Assembly: GCA_030705945.1 (NCBI GenBank)
Contig: JAUZPS010000135.1
Span: 1 to 9,910 of the forward strand
Length of the DNA: 9,910 bases
From: Bacillota bacterium
GTDB lineage: Bacteria; Bacillota; Clostridia; Acetivibrionales; DSM-2933
Direction: 5' to 3'
Shown one piece after another: positions 1-7,186 of this stretch (position 1 is its first letter; each line of letters opens with the position of its first letter). A program made the translations under genes and the position numbers. Below the pieces are notes generated by a model, which worked only from the letters and a program-made list of their open reading frames with translations, was not told the DNA's origin and did not search any database.

Positions 1-847
1 GAGCCCAACTGATATCACTATCGTTTATTTGAATCGCTTCATCTTTTAAAATCGGATTGCTTCTTTTTGCAAGTTCAAGAAATAATCCGCAAATCAATTC
101 GGAGCTTCCGATATCCAAAAGTTTTGAATATATTTCCCGAGAAGGATTCTTATCAATTAACGCGCTTAAAAGCTTCTTTCTTGTATAAATCCTTTCGTCG
201 CTCATCATTTTTATTATTAGCTCTGAAAATTGAGCAAGCGGACCTTCCAGCTTCAATATTTCGTTCGGGTCCTTTGCGGGCTTGAAGCCACTTAAGTCTG
301 GCGCATGTTTCATCAACTCGCTTACATAAAGGCTATAAGTTACCGAATCAAACTTAGAAAAATTCGAATTTTTTTCTAAATTAGATTTATTTGATACGTT
401 ATACTTGTTTATGTTGTCAAAATTCCAGTTCCATGTGAATTCAATTCCTTTTTTAAAGTATATTCCAGGTTCCTTTGAAGACTCTACCATCTTGAAAGGC
501 TTAAAACTTGGCAAATGTCCTCCACTACCCTTAAATACTGCATAAGAATTATATGTCACATAGTCTCTAAGCGTATATATGAGTCCATCCCTAAGAGAGT
601 TTTTCCTCTGCTCAAATTCATGCAGCCCATATAGAACCATAAACGAAGGGTTATTATTTTCATCCCATCCCCATATCAGAATTTGTCTCAAAGGATTATA
701 CTCCTTTTTCCAGTAGCGTTTTGGTATATTAGTTTTCTCGCTAGGACCGCCTTTTATCATCTGATTGTTTTCAGGCTTAGATGGATTACTATCAGAAACT
801 TGCTCTTCGCCCATTGTTTTTATTAAATGTTTAATGAATTTCCACAT
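1..847 (-). CDS. Hypothetical protein, 3' end outside window
   Basis: An open frame of 282 codons reads on the minus strand from an ATG at 847-845 without a stop and leaves the window at base 1, so the C-terminus is missing. The ATG is preceded by AAGGCGG about nine bases upstream, a good Shine-Dalgarno site, and by a strong promoter at 920-948. A second in-frame ATG at codon 12 lacks such a site. The protein starts MWKFIKHLIKTMGEE and shows no signal peptide or clear membrane helix, so it is probably cytoplasmic. It has a polar stretch at about residues 15-45, then a Trp- and aromatic-rich segment (IWGWDENNNPSFMVLYG near residues 58-74), and a more helical, Leu/Lys-rich C-terminal part after about residue 200. 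I do not recognise a family. Coding is supported by length, start signals and codon use like the neighbouring genes. Confidence 0.8.
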   Translation of the reverse strand, partial: MWKFIKHLIKTMGEEQVSDSNPSKPENNQMIKGGPSEKTNIPKRYWKKEYNPLRQILIWGWDENNNPSFMVLYGLHEFEQRKNSLRDGLIYTLRDYVTYNSYAVFKGSGGHLPSFKPFKMVESSKEPGIYFKKGIEFTWNWNFDNINKYNVSNKSNLEKNSNFSKFDSVTYSLYVSELMKHAPDLSGFKPAKDPNEILKLEGPLAQFSELIIKMMSDERIYTRKKLLSALIDKNPSREIYSKLLDIGSSELICGLFLELAKRSNPILKDEAIQINDSDISWA

Positions 848-919
848 GTAAATAAACCGCCTTAACTCATTAATAAATTTTCATTATTTATATAATTGCA
901 TGCCAATTTTCCATTATTT

Positions 920-948
920 ATTATAGCATTGGTTTGAATTTTTTCCAA
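920..948 (-). promoter_or_regulatory. Sigma-A-type promoter for the minus-strand hypothetical gene
   Basis: On the minus strand, TTGGAA (948-943) and a perfect TATAAT (925-920) are separated by exactly 17 bases. The -10 box is preceded by TGC, an extended -10 motif. Transcription would begin near 913, giving a leader of about 65 bases before the ATG at 847. Confidence 0.75.
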
Positions 949-1010
949 CGATTATTACTTTTTATACTTTGTATATCTCTTCATATATCTTCATGTAAAA
1001 TTATTGCTTT

Positions 1011-1040
1011 TTGACAAAATTAATTTTACAATAATTATAT
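1011..1040 (+). promoter_or_regulatory. Possible promoter upstream of the gene remnant
   Basis: A consensus TTGACA (1011-1016) is followed after 18 bases by TTATAT (1035-1040). The -35 box is perfect, but the -10 box is weak and sits in an AT-only stretch where such matches arise by chance. It points toward the remnant at 1121-1801 and could be a leftover of the original gene's promoter or be fortuitous. Confidence 0.3.
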
Positions 1041-1120
1041 ATGATAATTTTTTTATATATTTTGCAATAAACATTTTACATCCATTTTTTATATCGCAAA
1101 CTATTTACCTTGATTAATAA

Positions 1121-1801
1121 GTAGCAACATTGCCCTCAGGAGCATGGGCTAGTATTTTTGAATTGAAGGTTTTTGGATCATCCTCTCAATCAATTGCTAC
1201 TCCTACAAATACATTAGTTCCAACTTCTACACCAACACCCATGATATTATCCGGAGCAAATCTTGCTATGGGTAAGACAGCTTATGCCAGCAGCTATCAG
1301 ACTATAAACCCGATTGAAAGCGGAAATGACGGCAATTCTAATACCCGCTGGTGCGCAATTAGCGGTGATACCGGACAATGGTGGATGGTTGATCTTTCAA
1401 TTGCTTCAAATGCAGCGAAGCTTAAAAGTAATATTGACTCTATTGCTCAGAATAATAACGGGCTAAGCAACATGGGTGATGCGTTAAGACGAGCTTATTA
1501 TGCGTTAAACGATCCAATGCAGGCTTCCCCGGATGCCACAAAATATATAGCAGCATTGGCGGGATCGGCTCCAAATAAATGGACAAGCAATAATTCCTTG
1601 AAGAACAGTTATAAAACTTCCAGTGGAAACGCTGTTGTATCTTTCTTAGCCGTGGACGGAACCACTGATGCAAACGGCAGTTCATTAAGCTATGCAAGTA
1701 CTATCGGAAATCTCTTCGTCCAAAGCAATATAGAACCAATATTTATTAACTTCTCAACAGATAATATAAGCCTTTTCTTTTCATCAACTATCAATAAATA
1801 G
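1121..1801 (+). pseudogene. Remnant of surface protein: discoidin (CBM32) pieces fused to partial vWA domain
   Basis: The frame opens right after a TAA (1118-1120) with no ATG and no ribosome site; the first possible start is a TTG at 1130. Numbering from it, residues 5-16 (GAWASIFELKVFG) match the final strand of a discoidin/F5-8 type C domain whose first part is absent. Residues 24-38 form a Thr/Pro linker. Residues 44-89 (NLAMGKTAYASS to QWWMVDL) are the first third of a second discoidin domain. At about base 1396 it switches to the second half of a vWA domain (residues 95-209, including NMGDALRRAYYALNDP). The vWA first half with the DxSxS metal motif is missing, and where family members read LTDGAP this has LAGSAP, losing the metal-binding Asp. 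The reading frame is otherwise intact. I infer a decayed product of internal deletions in a large multidomain surface protein. An expressed small protein cannot be excluded. Confidence 0.75.
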
Positions 1802-2038
1802 ATTATTTCGCGCCAGACAAATGCGTCAAAATATATCAACATGAAATCAATCACTTATCTTTCATTTTTTAGGTTGATTTAACTTCTGTTCACTGCTATT
1901 TTAAACATTTTTTCGTTTTATTTATAAAGCATAAATGGTATAATATACACAGCTAGTTAAAATTTAAATTGGTTTGCCATAATATACACTTCAGCAACCT
2001 TAACTCGCGCCAAATAATTACATAACTAATTTTATTTA

Positions 2039-2109
2039 GGACGTTTCAAAAAATTCCTTGTTCAAGTCTATCTGACGAAAACCCATTATATCAAGTTTTT
2101 GAAACGACC
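2039..2109. repeat. 71-bp structure bounded by 14-bp inverted repeats
   Basis: GGACGTTTCAAAAA (2039-2052) is matched at 13 of 14 positions by the reverse complement of TTTTTGAAACGACC (2096-2109). The 43 bases between them show no coding sequence. The outward-facing ends resemble terminal inverted repeats of a small or deleted insertion element. It could alternatively be a long-loop hairpin in a leader transcript or an operator pair. No clear target duplication is visible. Confidence 0.5.
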
Positions 2110-2122
2110 AGTTGACCATTTT

Positions 2123-2150
2123 TTGATACTACCTTATAGGAAATTATAGT
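2123..2150 (+). promoter_or_regulatory. Candidate promoter of the GH44 gene
   Basis: TTGATA (2123-2128) and TATAGT (2145-2150) lie 16 bases apart. Transcription would start near 2157, giving a leader of about 125 bases that includes the hairpin at 2222-2248. An overlapping TTGACC (2112-2117) with TATAGG (2135-2140) is a weaker alternative. Confidence 0.4.
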
Positions 2151-2221
2151 ATTATTAGGATCAAAAGTCCAATGCTATGCTATTTTCTGATGCTGTAATT
2201 TCTTGCAAAAATGTTTTTAAT

Positions 2222-2248
2222 AAAACAAATCCGAAATTCGGTTTTGTT
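2222..2248 (+). promoter_or_regulatory. Leader hairpin just upstream of the GH44 ribosome site
   Basis: AACAAATCCGA and TCGGTTTTGTT can pair around a three-base AAT loop with a single mismatch. The hairpin ends about 20 bases before the Shine-Dalgarno sequence and has only a short U-rich 3' arm. It may be a leader stability element, attenuator or processing site rather than a full terminator. Confidence 0.45.
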
Positions 2249-2267
2249 CTATTAATATATAAAACCA

Positions 2268-2275
2268 AAGGGGGA
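2268..2275 (+). promoter_or_regulatory. Ribosome binding site of the GH44 gene
   Basis: AAAGGGGGAT lies about six bases before the ATG at 2282 and fixes that start. The encoded protein then begins directly with a standard signal peptide. Confidence 0.8.
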
Positions 2276-2281
2276 TAAAAA

Positions 2282-4390
2282 ATGATAAAAAAAAGAAAAC
2301 TAAGCGCCTTTCTCGTTTCTGCAGTTCTTGCAACAACAGTATCAATTCCAAATATTTCGGTTAATGCCGCAAATATTAACATTAACGTAAATATTGATAC
2401 TACTCAGGAAAAAACCGCTATTAGCCCGTACGTTTATGGCGGTAACTGGGACTTTAACGGCGCAACTCTGACCTCAAAAAGACTTGGCGGTAACAGAATG
2501 ACAGGCTACAACTGGGAAAACAATTTTTCAAGCGCCGGAAGCGACTGGCAGCAATCAAGCGATACATATTTGCTAAACAATATTCCTAAAGACCAGTGGA
2601 CACAGCCAGGTTCGGTTATTACAAACTTTCATGATTTAAATCAAACAGAAAAAATACCTTATTCTCTAGTTACCTTACAAACTGCCGGGTATGTGGCCGC
2701 TGATTCAAATGGAACGGTAACTGAAGCCGAAACTGCTCCTTCAGCCCGTTGGAAGGAAATTAAGCTCAAGAAAGATTCAGCCCTTTCACTGACGCCTGAT
2801 ACAACAGACGGATATGTATATATGGATGAATTGGTAAATTTCCTTACAAATAAATATGGAAGCGCCTCAACCTCAAATGGTATAAAAGCATATGCGATCG
2901 ATAATGAGCCTGCCTTATGGTCAAGCACTCACCCTAGGATTCATCCTAGTCAGGCCACATGTTCAGAAGTATTAGGTAAAAATGTTGATCTTTCTAAGGT
3001 TGTAAAGAACATTGATCCTGCTGCTGAAGTCTGTGGACCGGTTCTTTATGGCTTTGCGGCATACAACGATTTTCAAGGAGCTCCTGATTGGACAAGTCTA
3101 AAAGGTAGTTACAGATGGTTTATAGATTATTACCTTGACAATATGAAAAAGGCTTCCGATACAGAAGGAAAAAGATTATTAGACGTTTTGGACCTCCACT
3201 GGTATCCTGAAGCTCAAGGCGGCGGAACCAGAATTACTACGTCCGACACAACCAACATAGATTGCAACAAAGCTCGTATGCAAGCTCCAAGAACCTTATG
3301 GGACTCAACATATAAAGAAGACAGCTGGATTGCTCAATGGTGCAGCGAGTTCCTGCCTCTTATACCTAATATAAAGACTTCTGTAGATAAATATTATCCA
3401 GGCACCAAGCTTGGTTTCTCAGAATACTCTTATGGCGCGGATAACCACATAACAGGTGGTATCGCTCAAGCAGACGTGTTGGGAATTTTCGGCAAATACG
3501 GCGTTTATTCCGCAAATATCTGGGGTGGCGGGACATATACAGCTTCCGCATTCAATATTTATCAGAACTATGATGGTAAAGGTTCAAAATATGGCGACAC
3601 AAATGTTAAATGCGATAACTCCGATATTGTAAACAGCTCAGTTTACTCGTCCATTGTTGCAAGCGGCGACAACAAACTTCATATCATGGTTATGAATAAG
3701 AGCTATGACAGCCCTGCAACCTTCAATTTTAGCATTAACAGCAGCTTAAATTATAGAACAGGCAGCGTTTGGGGATTTGATTCCAATTCTGCGACTATAT
3801 CCCAGCAACAAGCTATATCATCAATATCAGGCAACAAATTTAGTTACACGCTCCCCGCTCTTTCAGTATATCACATTGTTTTAGATGGGGTTCCATCAGC
3901 GCCAACAGTATCAATCTCAGGGTATGTAAATCCTGCAATAACTTCAACTGCTGCTTCAATAAAATCAGGATTCAAGGTTGAAATTCCAGGAACTACCTTC
4001 GGAACAGCAACTGACGTAAACGGTTACTTTAAGATTGACAATGTTCCTTCAAAAACTTCCACATATAATGTACAAGTTTCCAAACCAGGTTATTTAACCA
4101 GGACAATTACCAATGTCTCCGGAAGTAAAAGCTCCCAGTATGGAACCTTATCTGCCCCAGTTGAGGTATGGGGAGGCGATGTTCCTATAAATGGCGCGAA
4201 CGATGACGCAATAAACATGAAGGATATCATAGAAATTGCTAAGTGTTTTAATTCCATAAAGGGCTCAGAACTCTTTAACGCTAATTGCGATTTCAATCTT
4301 GATGACTCAATTAACATGTCCGATGTAATCGCTGTAGCAAAACATTTTAACGCGACAGCAGCAAATTATGATGCTGCAACTGCAAATTAG
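2282..4390 (+). CDS. Cellulosomal GH44 endoglucanase with type I dockerin
   Basis: A 702-residue secreted glycoside hydrolase of family 44, whose members cleave internal beta-1,4 bonds in glucans such as cellulose derivatives and xyloglucan with retention. Residues 1-29 form a signal peptide (basic MIKKRK, hydrophobic core, cleavage near VNA-A). The GH44 catalytic domain and its beta-sandwich span about 35-535. AIDNEPALW holds the likely acid/base Glu209, and FSEYSYG holds the likely nucleophile Glu381. Residues 543-612 look like a carboxypeptidase-regulatory-type beta-sandwich (SISGYVNP, TDVNGYFKIDNVP). Residues 630-696 are a type I dockerin with two calcium loops: N637-D648, where position 3 is Ala and there appear to be extra residues after D633, and a regular D670-D681. 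The dockerin implies docking to a scaffoldin cohesin, placing the enzyme in a cellulosome on or near the cell surface. It seems monocistronic, with its own ribosome site and terminator. Confidence 0.95.
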   Translation: MIKKRKLSAFLVSAVLATTVSIPNISVNAANININVNIDTTQEKTAISPYVYGGNWDFNGATLTSKRLGGNRMTGYNWENNFSSAGSDWQQSSDTYLLNNIPKDQWTQPGSVITNFHDLNQTEKIPYSLVTLQTAGYVAADSNGTVTEAETAPSARWKEIKLKKDSALSLTPDTTDGYVYMDELVNFLTNKYGSASTSNGIKAYAIDNEPALWSSTHPRIHPSQATCSEVLGKNVDLSKVVKNIDPAAEVCGPVLYGFAAYNDFQGAPDWTSLKGSYRWFIDYYLDNMKKASDTEGKRLLDVLDLHWYPEAQGGGTRITTSDTTNIDCNKARMQAPRTLWDSTYKEDSWIAQWCSEFLPLIPNIKTSVDKYYPGTKLGFSEYSYGADNHITGGIAQADVLGIFGKYGVYSANIWGGGTYTASAFNIYQNYDGKGSKYGDTNVKCDNSDIVNSSVYSSIVASGDNKLHIMVMNKSYDSPATFNFSINSSLNYRTGSVWGFDSNSATISQQQAISSISGNKFSYTLPALSVYHIVLDGVPSAPTVSISGYVNPAITSTAASIKSGFKVEIPGTTFGTATDVNGYFKIDNVPSKTSTYNVQVSKPGYLTRTITNVSGSKSSQYGTLSAPVEVWGGDVPINGANDDAINMKDIIEIAKCFNSIKGSELFNANCDFNLDDSINMSDVIAVAKHFNATAANYDAATAN

Positions 4391-4423
4391 ACAAATTTAA
4401 AAACTTAAATTATTATATTTCAT

Positions 4424-4457
4424 AGTCAGTAATGTACTTTTCATTACTGACTTTTTT
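4424..4457 (+). terminator. Intrinsic terminator of the GH44 gene
   Basis: AGTCAGTAATG (4424-4434) pairs perfectly with CATTACTGACT (4442-4452) around a seven-base loop and is followed by six T (4452-4457). It starts 33 bases after the GH44 stop codon. Confidence 0.9.
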
Positions 4458-4493
4458 ATATATACCGAACTGTATGATTAGTTTTATATATTC

Positions 4494-4598
4494 TATATAA
4501 AAAGCAATTAATCTTTTACATTTGCCTATCGCAAAATAACGTTAAAGCGTTCGTTATTTTGCTCCGTCAAATGTAAGATTAATAGTGCTTTTTATATA
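4494..4598. repeat. 105-bp palindromic MITE-like element, copy A
   Basis: This is identical at all 105 positions to the reverse complement of 8978-9082. It has 13-bp perfect terminal inverted repeats, TATATAAAAAGCA (4494-4506) and its complement (4586-4598). It is an imperfect palindrome along its length: ATTAATC/GATTAAT (4507-4513 with 4577-4583), ACATTTG/CAAATGT (4518-4524 with 4568-4574), and GCAAAATAACG/CGTTATTTTGC (4531-4541 with 4552-4562) around a ten-base centre. The ends are TA-rich, so a TA-type target duplication cannot be told from the repeat itself. It has no coding capacity. It lies between the GH44 terminator and the SLH-gene promoter. I infer a non-autonomous mobile element or a dispersed hairpin repeat. 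Confidence 0.85.
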
Positions 4599-4638
4599 TA
4601 TAAATTCATACAAAATAATTAATTTTTTTGCTCACATC

Positions 4639-4667
4639 TTGAATATTTCTGACTTTTTATATATACT
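4639..4667 (+). promoter_or_regulatory. Promoter of the SLH surface-protein gene
   Basis: TTGAAT (4639-4644) and TATACT (4662-4667) are spaced 17 bases apart, both close to the sigma-A consensus. Transcription would begin near 4674, leaving a leader of about 77 bases. It lies about 40 bases downstream of the 105-bp element. Confidence 0.65.
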
Positions 4668-4732
4668 ATTAAAGATATTTACCAATTGATACAATTTTTA
4701 TTACAAAACGCGATGAAATCTAAAATTTTATT

Positions 4733-4741
4733 GGGGAGTGG
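4733..4741 (+). promoter_or_regulatory. Ribosome binding site of the SLH gene
   Basis: GGGGAGTGG precedes the ATG at 4751. The spacing (about 12 bases after GGGGAG) is slightly long, but no better start is available and the ATG opens a clear signal peptide. Confidence 0.65.
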
Positions 4742-4750
4742 TCAAAACTT

Positions 4751-7162
4751 ATGAAAAGAAAATCATTAAAGAAATTACTAGCAATTATTCTATGCTTAGT
4801 TATGTCTGTTTCTGTCATTATTCAGAATATTTGTACAGTCTATGGAGCAGATTTTTCTAAGGAAATTGTAACAAGCAACCCTGGCAATATTGAAAAAGAT
4901 ACTTTTACCATCGACGATCTCTATAAGGTCACATCCATAAAAAACACGCTTGATAAAAATAACGAAACATACATTAGTTATTCAAATGTAGGCACATCTG
5001 TAACAGTTGAAGTGTATAGCCAAAATGTTGAAAGCGTTGAGCCAATTTTAGATGGTCCTGATAAGGGTAAATACAAGTTCAAATTAGCTATTGCATATGT
5101 TAAAAATGAACCGCCTACATTAAACGTAATCAACCCGCCATCAGATAAGAGTTTTAAGGATTATATCACTGTTGATGGTACAGTACAGGATCCTAATGAT
5201 GGTGAAAGCGTAAAACTTTACTACACAATTGACAAAAAGATCGATGAAACAAATAAAGACTTAAAACCTCAGAATTTATTATATTCTAAGGGTATGGATA
5301 CAAATACGCCTTATTCAATAGTAGCCAAACCGACTGCTCAAAATTTCACAGGATATGTTCCTATAAGTAAAGTACAAGAAGGCAACCATACATTATATAT
5401 CTGGGCTGAGGATGGAATTAATAAAACTCCGGTGAAAGTAATAAATTTCACTAATGATAAATCAGCGCCTGAAAACCCGATAATATCAACTACTCCTGGC
5501 AGTGATGTATATGCTAAGAAAGTAAGTGTAAACATCGCTTACCCATCGGATGCTGTTACAAAGAAATACAGAACAAGTAATGATCCATTTTATAAAGATT
5601 ACAGCAGCAGCTTTGATGTTTCTGAGAATCAAACAGTATACGCTGCATGTTATGATGAGGTTGGACAACAGAGTTTAGTCAGTTCGTTAGAGATTACAAA
5701 TATAGATAATCAACCTCCAACAAAGCCTACAATAAATGTTGTTGGTCCTGATGTTGTTACCGACAACTCAATTCATTTTAAGGTCACACCAGGAGTTGAT
5801 GAGCACCCTAACGCAACAACCTACTATAACTACGATGGTAATTGGAAGCCGTATCCTGAAGATATCATAACTACTGGTATTGAAATACCAAAGACTAAAG
5901 TCGGTGAAACTGTAATTAAAGCTAAAACAGTTGACCAGGCGGGAAATGAGACATTTGCGGATGAGAAAAAAGTTACAATTAAATCTACAACTGTATCACC
6001 ATCCCCATCACCTTCGTCATCTTCATCCTATGTACCATCAGGTAGTAGTTATGTAGCTCCAGTGTCTGTTAATCAGTCACCGACAAGCACTCCAACACCA
6101 ACAGTCACTCCTACTCCAACAAGTTCAGTAGTTGTTCAGCCTACAAAAGTCATTGGTAAAGAAGGCGTAAAATCAGATCTCGGTGTATTTTTAACATCAG
6201 ATAAGACAATTTATGAGGAAAACAACACAGTATCCTTCTCGGTATATTACATAAACAAACTTGCGACATCCGCTGATAATGTAATCGTTAATGTAGAAGT
6301 ACCACAGAAAACAACTGTAGCTGATAATGGAAAAGGAACTGTAAATAATAACATTTTATCATGGAATATTGGAAATGTGGCATCAAAAGCTTCAGGTGAA
6401 ATCAAGTTTAAATTAAAGATCGGACAATTGGATAAATCTGAAGTGATTTTAACAAGCAAAGCAACAATTTCTTCCTCTAATGTTCCAGTAAATACTGATG
6501 ATGACCAATCCATTTTTAACTTTATGGCTTTTTCAAAGAAACTGGAAAACAAACCTCATGTTAAGTTTATAAACGGTTACGCTAATAACGAATTCAAACC
6601 GGAAAACATGATTACGAGAGCTGAAGTTGCCAAAATACTTGTTACAGCATTAAATTTAAGCAAGGGAACTTCCGCAAAAAAATCTTTCAAGGATGTTGAT
6701 AAAAAACACTGGGCATACGATTATATTAATACTGCTGTAAATAATGGCCTATTTGATGGTTATACAGATGGAACATTTTTACCTAATAAGTTCATTACAA
6801 GAGCAGAACTTTCAACAGTGTTGGTTAAATATCTGAAGTTTAAGAACGTTGATCCATTTAAGCTTCATTTTAATGATATAAGTAAACATTGGGCAAAAAA
6901 TTATATTGAAGAGATATACCGTTCAAAACTTATAGAAGGTTACAAAGATGGAAGCTTCAAACCTGATTCCCAAATAAAGCGCTGCGAATGTGTTACAATT
7001 ATCGACAGACTTTTATATCGCGGACCTTTAAAGGATGTTGATTGTGGCTTTAAAGACGTAAAGAAATCCCATTGGGCATATGGTTATATTGCTGAAGGAA
7101 GCATTGATCACAGCTACATTAGAAATGCTGATGGCAGCGAGACTAAAAAAGTTAAGAAATAG
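4751..7162 (+). CDS. Secreted S-layer-homology (SLH) protein with Ig-like and DUF11-like modules
   Basis: An 803-residue surface protein. Residues 1-32 are a signal peptide (MKRKSLKK, hydrophobic 9-26, cleavage near VYG-A). Residues 35-118 are unassigned. Three Ig-like modules follow: about 120-235 (VDGTVQDPNDGESVKLYYTID, ending in WAEDGINKTPVKV), 238-318 and 320-411 (AKTVDQAGNE). A Ser/Pro/Thr linker covers 412-466. Residues 475-572 resemble DUF11 (DLGVFLTSDKTIYEENNTV, LSWNIGNV). The C-terminus carries SLH repeats: a first lacking the usual HWA half (604-632), a second complete one (646-694), a third (707-756), and a further half repeat (767-780). The TRAE motif appears at 622-625 and 683-686 but is KRCE at 743-746. 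SLH domains normally bind pyruvylated secondary wall polysaccharide, so the protein is probably anchored to the cell wall. No cohesin or enzyme domain is visible, so its own role is unknown; adhesion or a structural role is plausible. Confidence 0.92.
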   Translation: MKRKSLKKLLAIILCLVMSVSVIIQNICTVYGADFSKEIVTSNPGNIEKDTFTIDDLYKVTSIKNTLDKNNETYISYSNVGTSVTVEVYSQNVESVEPILDGPDKGKYKFKLAIAYVKNEPPTLNVINPPSDKSFKDYITVDGTVQDPNDGESVKLYYTIDKKIDETNKDLKPQNLLYSKGMDTNTPYSIVAKPTAQNFTGYVPISKVQEGNHTLYIWAEDGINKTPVKVINFTNDKSAPENPIISTTPGSDVYAKKVSVNIAYPSDAVTKKYRTSNDPFYKDYSSSFDVSENQTVYAACYDEVGQQSLVSSLEITNIDNQPPTKPTINVVGPDVVTDNSIHFKVTPGVDEHPNATTYYNYDGNWKPYPEDIITTGIEIPKTKVGETVIKAKTVDQAGNETFADEKKVTIKSTTVSPSPSPSSSSSYVPSGSSYVAPVSVNQSPTSTPTPTVTPTPTSSVVVQPTKVIGKEGVKSDLGVFLTSDKTIYEENNTVSFSVYYINKLATSADNVIVNVEVPQKTTVADNGKGTVNNNILSWNIGNVASKASGEIKFKLKIGQLDKSEVILTSKATISSSNVPVNTDDDQSIFNFMAFSKKLENKPHVKFINGYANNEFKPENMITRAEVAKILVTALNLSKGTSAKKSFKDVDKKHWAYDYINTAVNNGLFDGYTDGTFLPNKFITRAELSTVLVKYLKFKNVDPFKLHFNDISKHWAKNYIEEIYRSKLIEGYKDGSFKPDSQIKRCECVTIIDRLLYRGPLKDVDCGFKDVKKSHWAYGYIAEGSIDHSYIRNADGSETKKVKK

Positions 7163-7186
7163 AAATAAATAATTATTTACACAAAC

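Larger units (their letters stand above)
848..1120. other. AT-rich spacer between divergent gene and gene remnant
   Basis: Very AT-rich DNA with no plausible gene on either strand. It contains the minus-strand promoter at 920-948 and a weaker plus-strand candidate at 1011-1040. I searched for the missing upstream part of the discoidin domain of the following remnant and saw no recognisable trace. A TAA at 1118-1120 closes the remnant's frame on its 5' side. Confidence 0.6.
1802..2281. other. Intergenic region upstream of the GH44 gene
   Basis: There is no gene I can support in these 480 bases. They hold a TATAAT (1939-1944) without a convincing -35 partner, and the words TATAATATACAC (1939-1950) and CATAATATACAC, 39 bases apart. 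They also hold an inverted-repeat structure (2039-2109), a candidate promoter (2123-2150), a hairpin (2222-2248) and the ribosome site of the GH44 gene. The first part (1802-1930) may contain decayed remains of the upstream remnant, but I could not recognise any. Confidence 0.5.

Noticed and set aside
67..285. Small plus-strand gene at the left edge
   Set aside because: It lies entirely inside the much longer minus-strand frame, has no ribosome site and its product looks like antisense translation.
1130..1801. Intact 223-residue secreted protein starting at TTG 1130
   Set aside because: There is no ribosome site and no signal peptide, and the frame begins in the last strand of a discoidin domain and changes domain family mid-fold. 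A remnant explains this better.
2161..2382. Minus-strand open frame overlapping the GH44 start
   Set aside because: It is antisense to the GH44 signal peptide and leader, with no start signal of its own.
4494..4598. Simple intrinsic terminator
   Set aside because: The palindrome ends in TGCTTTTTATATA and could stop transcripts, but a strong dedicated GH44 terminator already lies upstream at 4424-4457, and an identical distant copy points to a dispersed repeat.
5990..6140. Low-complexity or CRISPR-like repeat
   Set aside because: The repeated codons encode the Ser/Pro/Thr linker of the SLH protein. There are no regularly spaced repeats with unique spacers anywhere in the window.
5975..6540. 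Cohesin domain in the SLH protein, making it an anchoring scaffoldin
   Set aside because: The segment after the linker reads like a DUF11-type module and lacks recognisable cohesin motifs, so I did not call it a scaffoldin.
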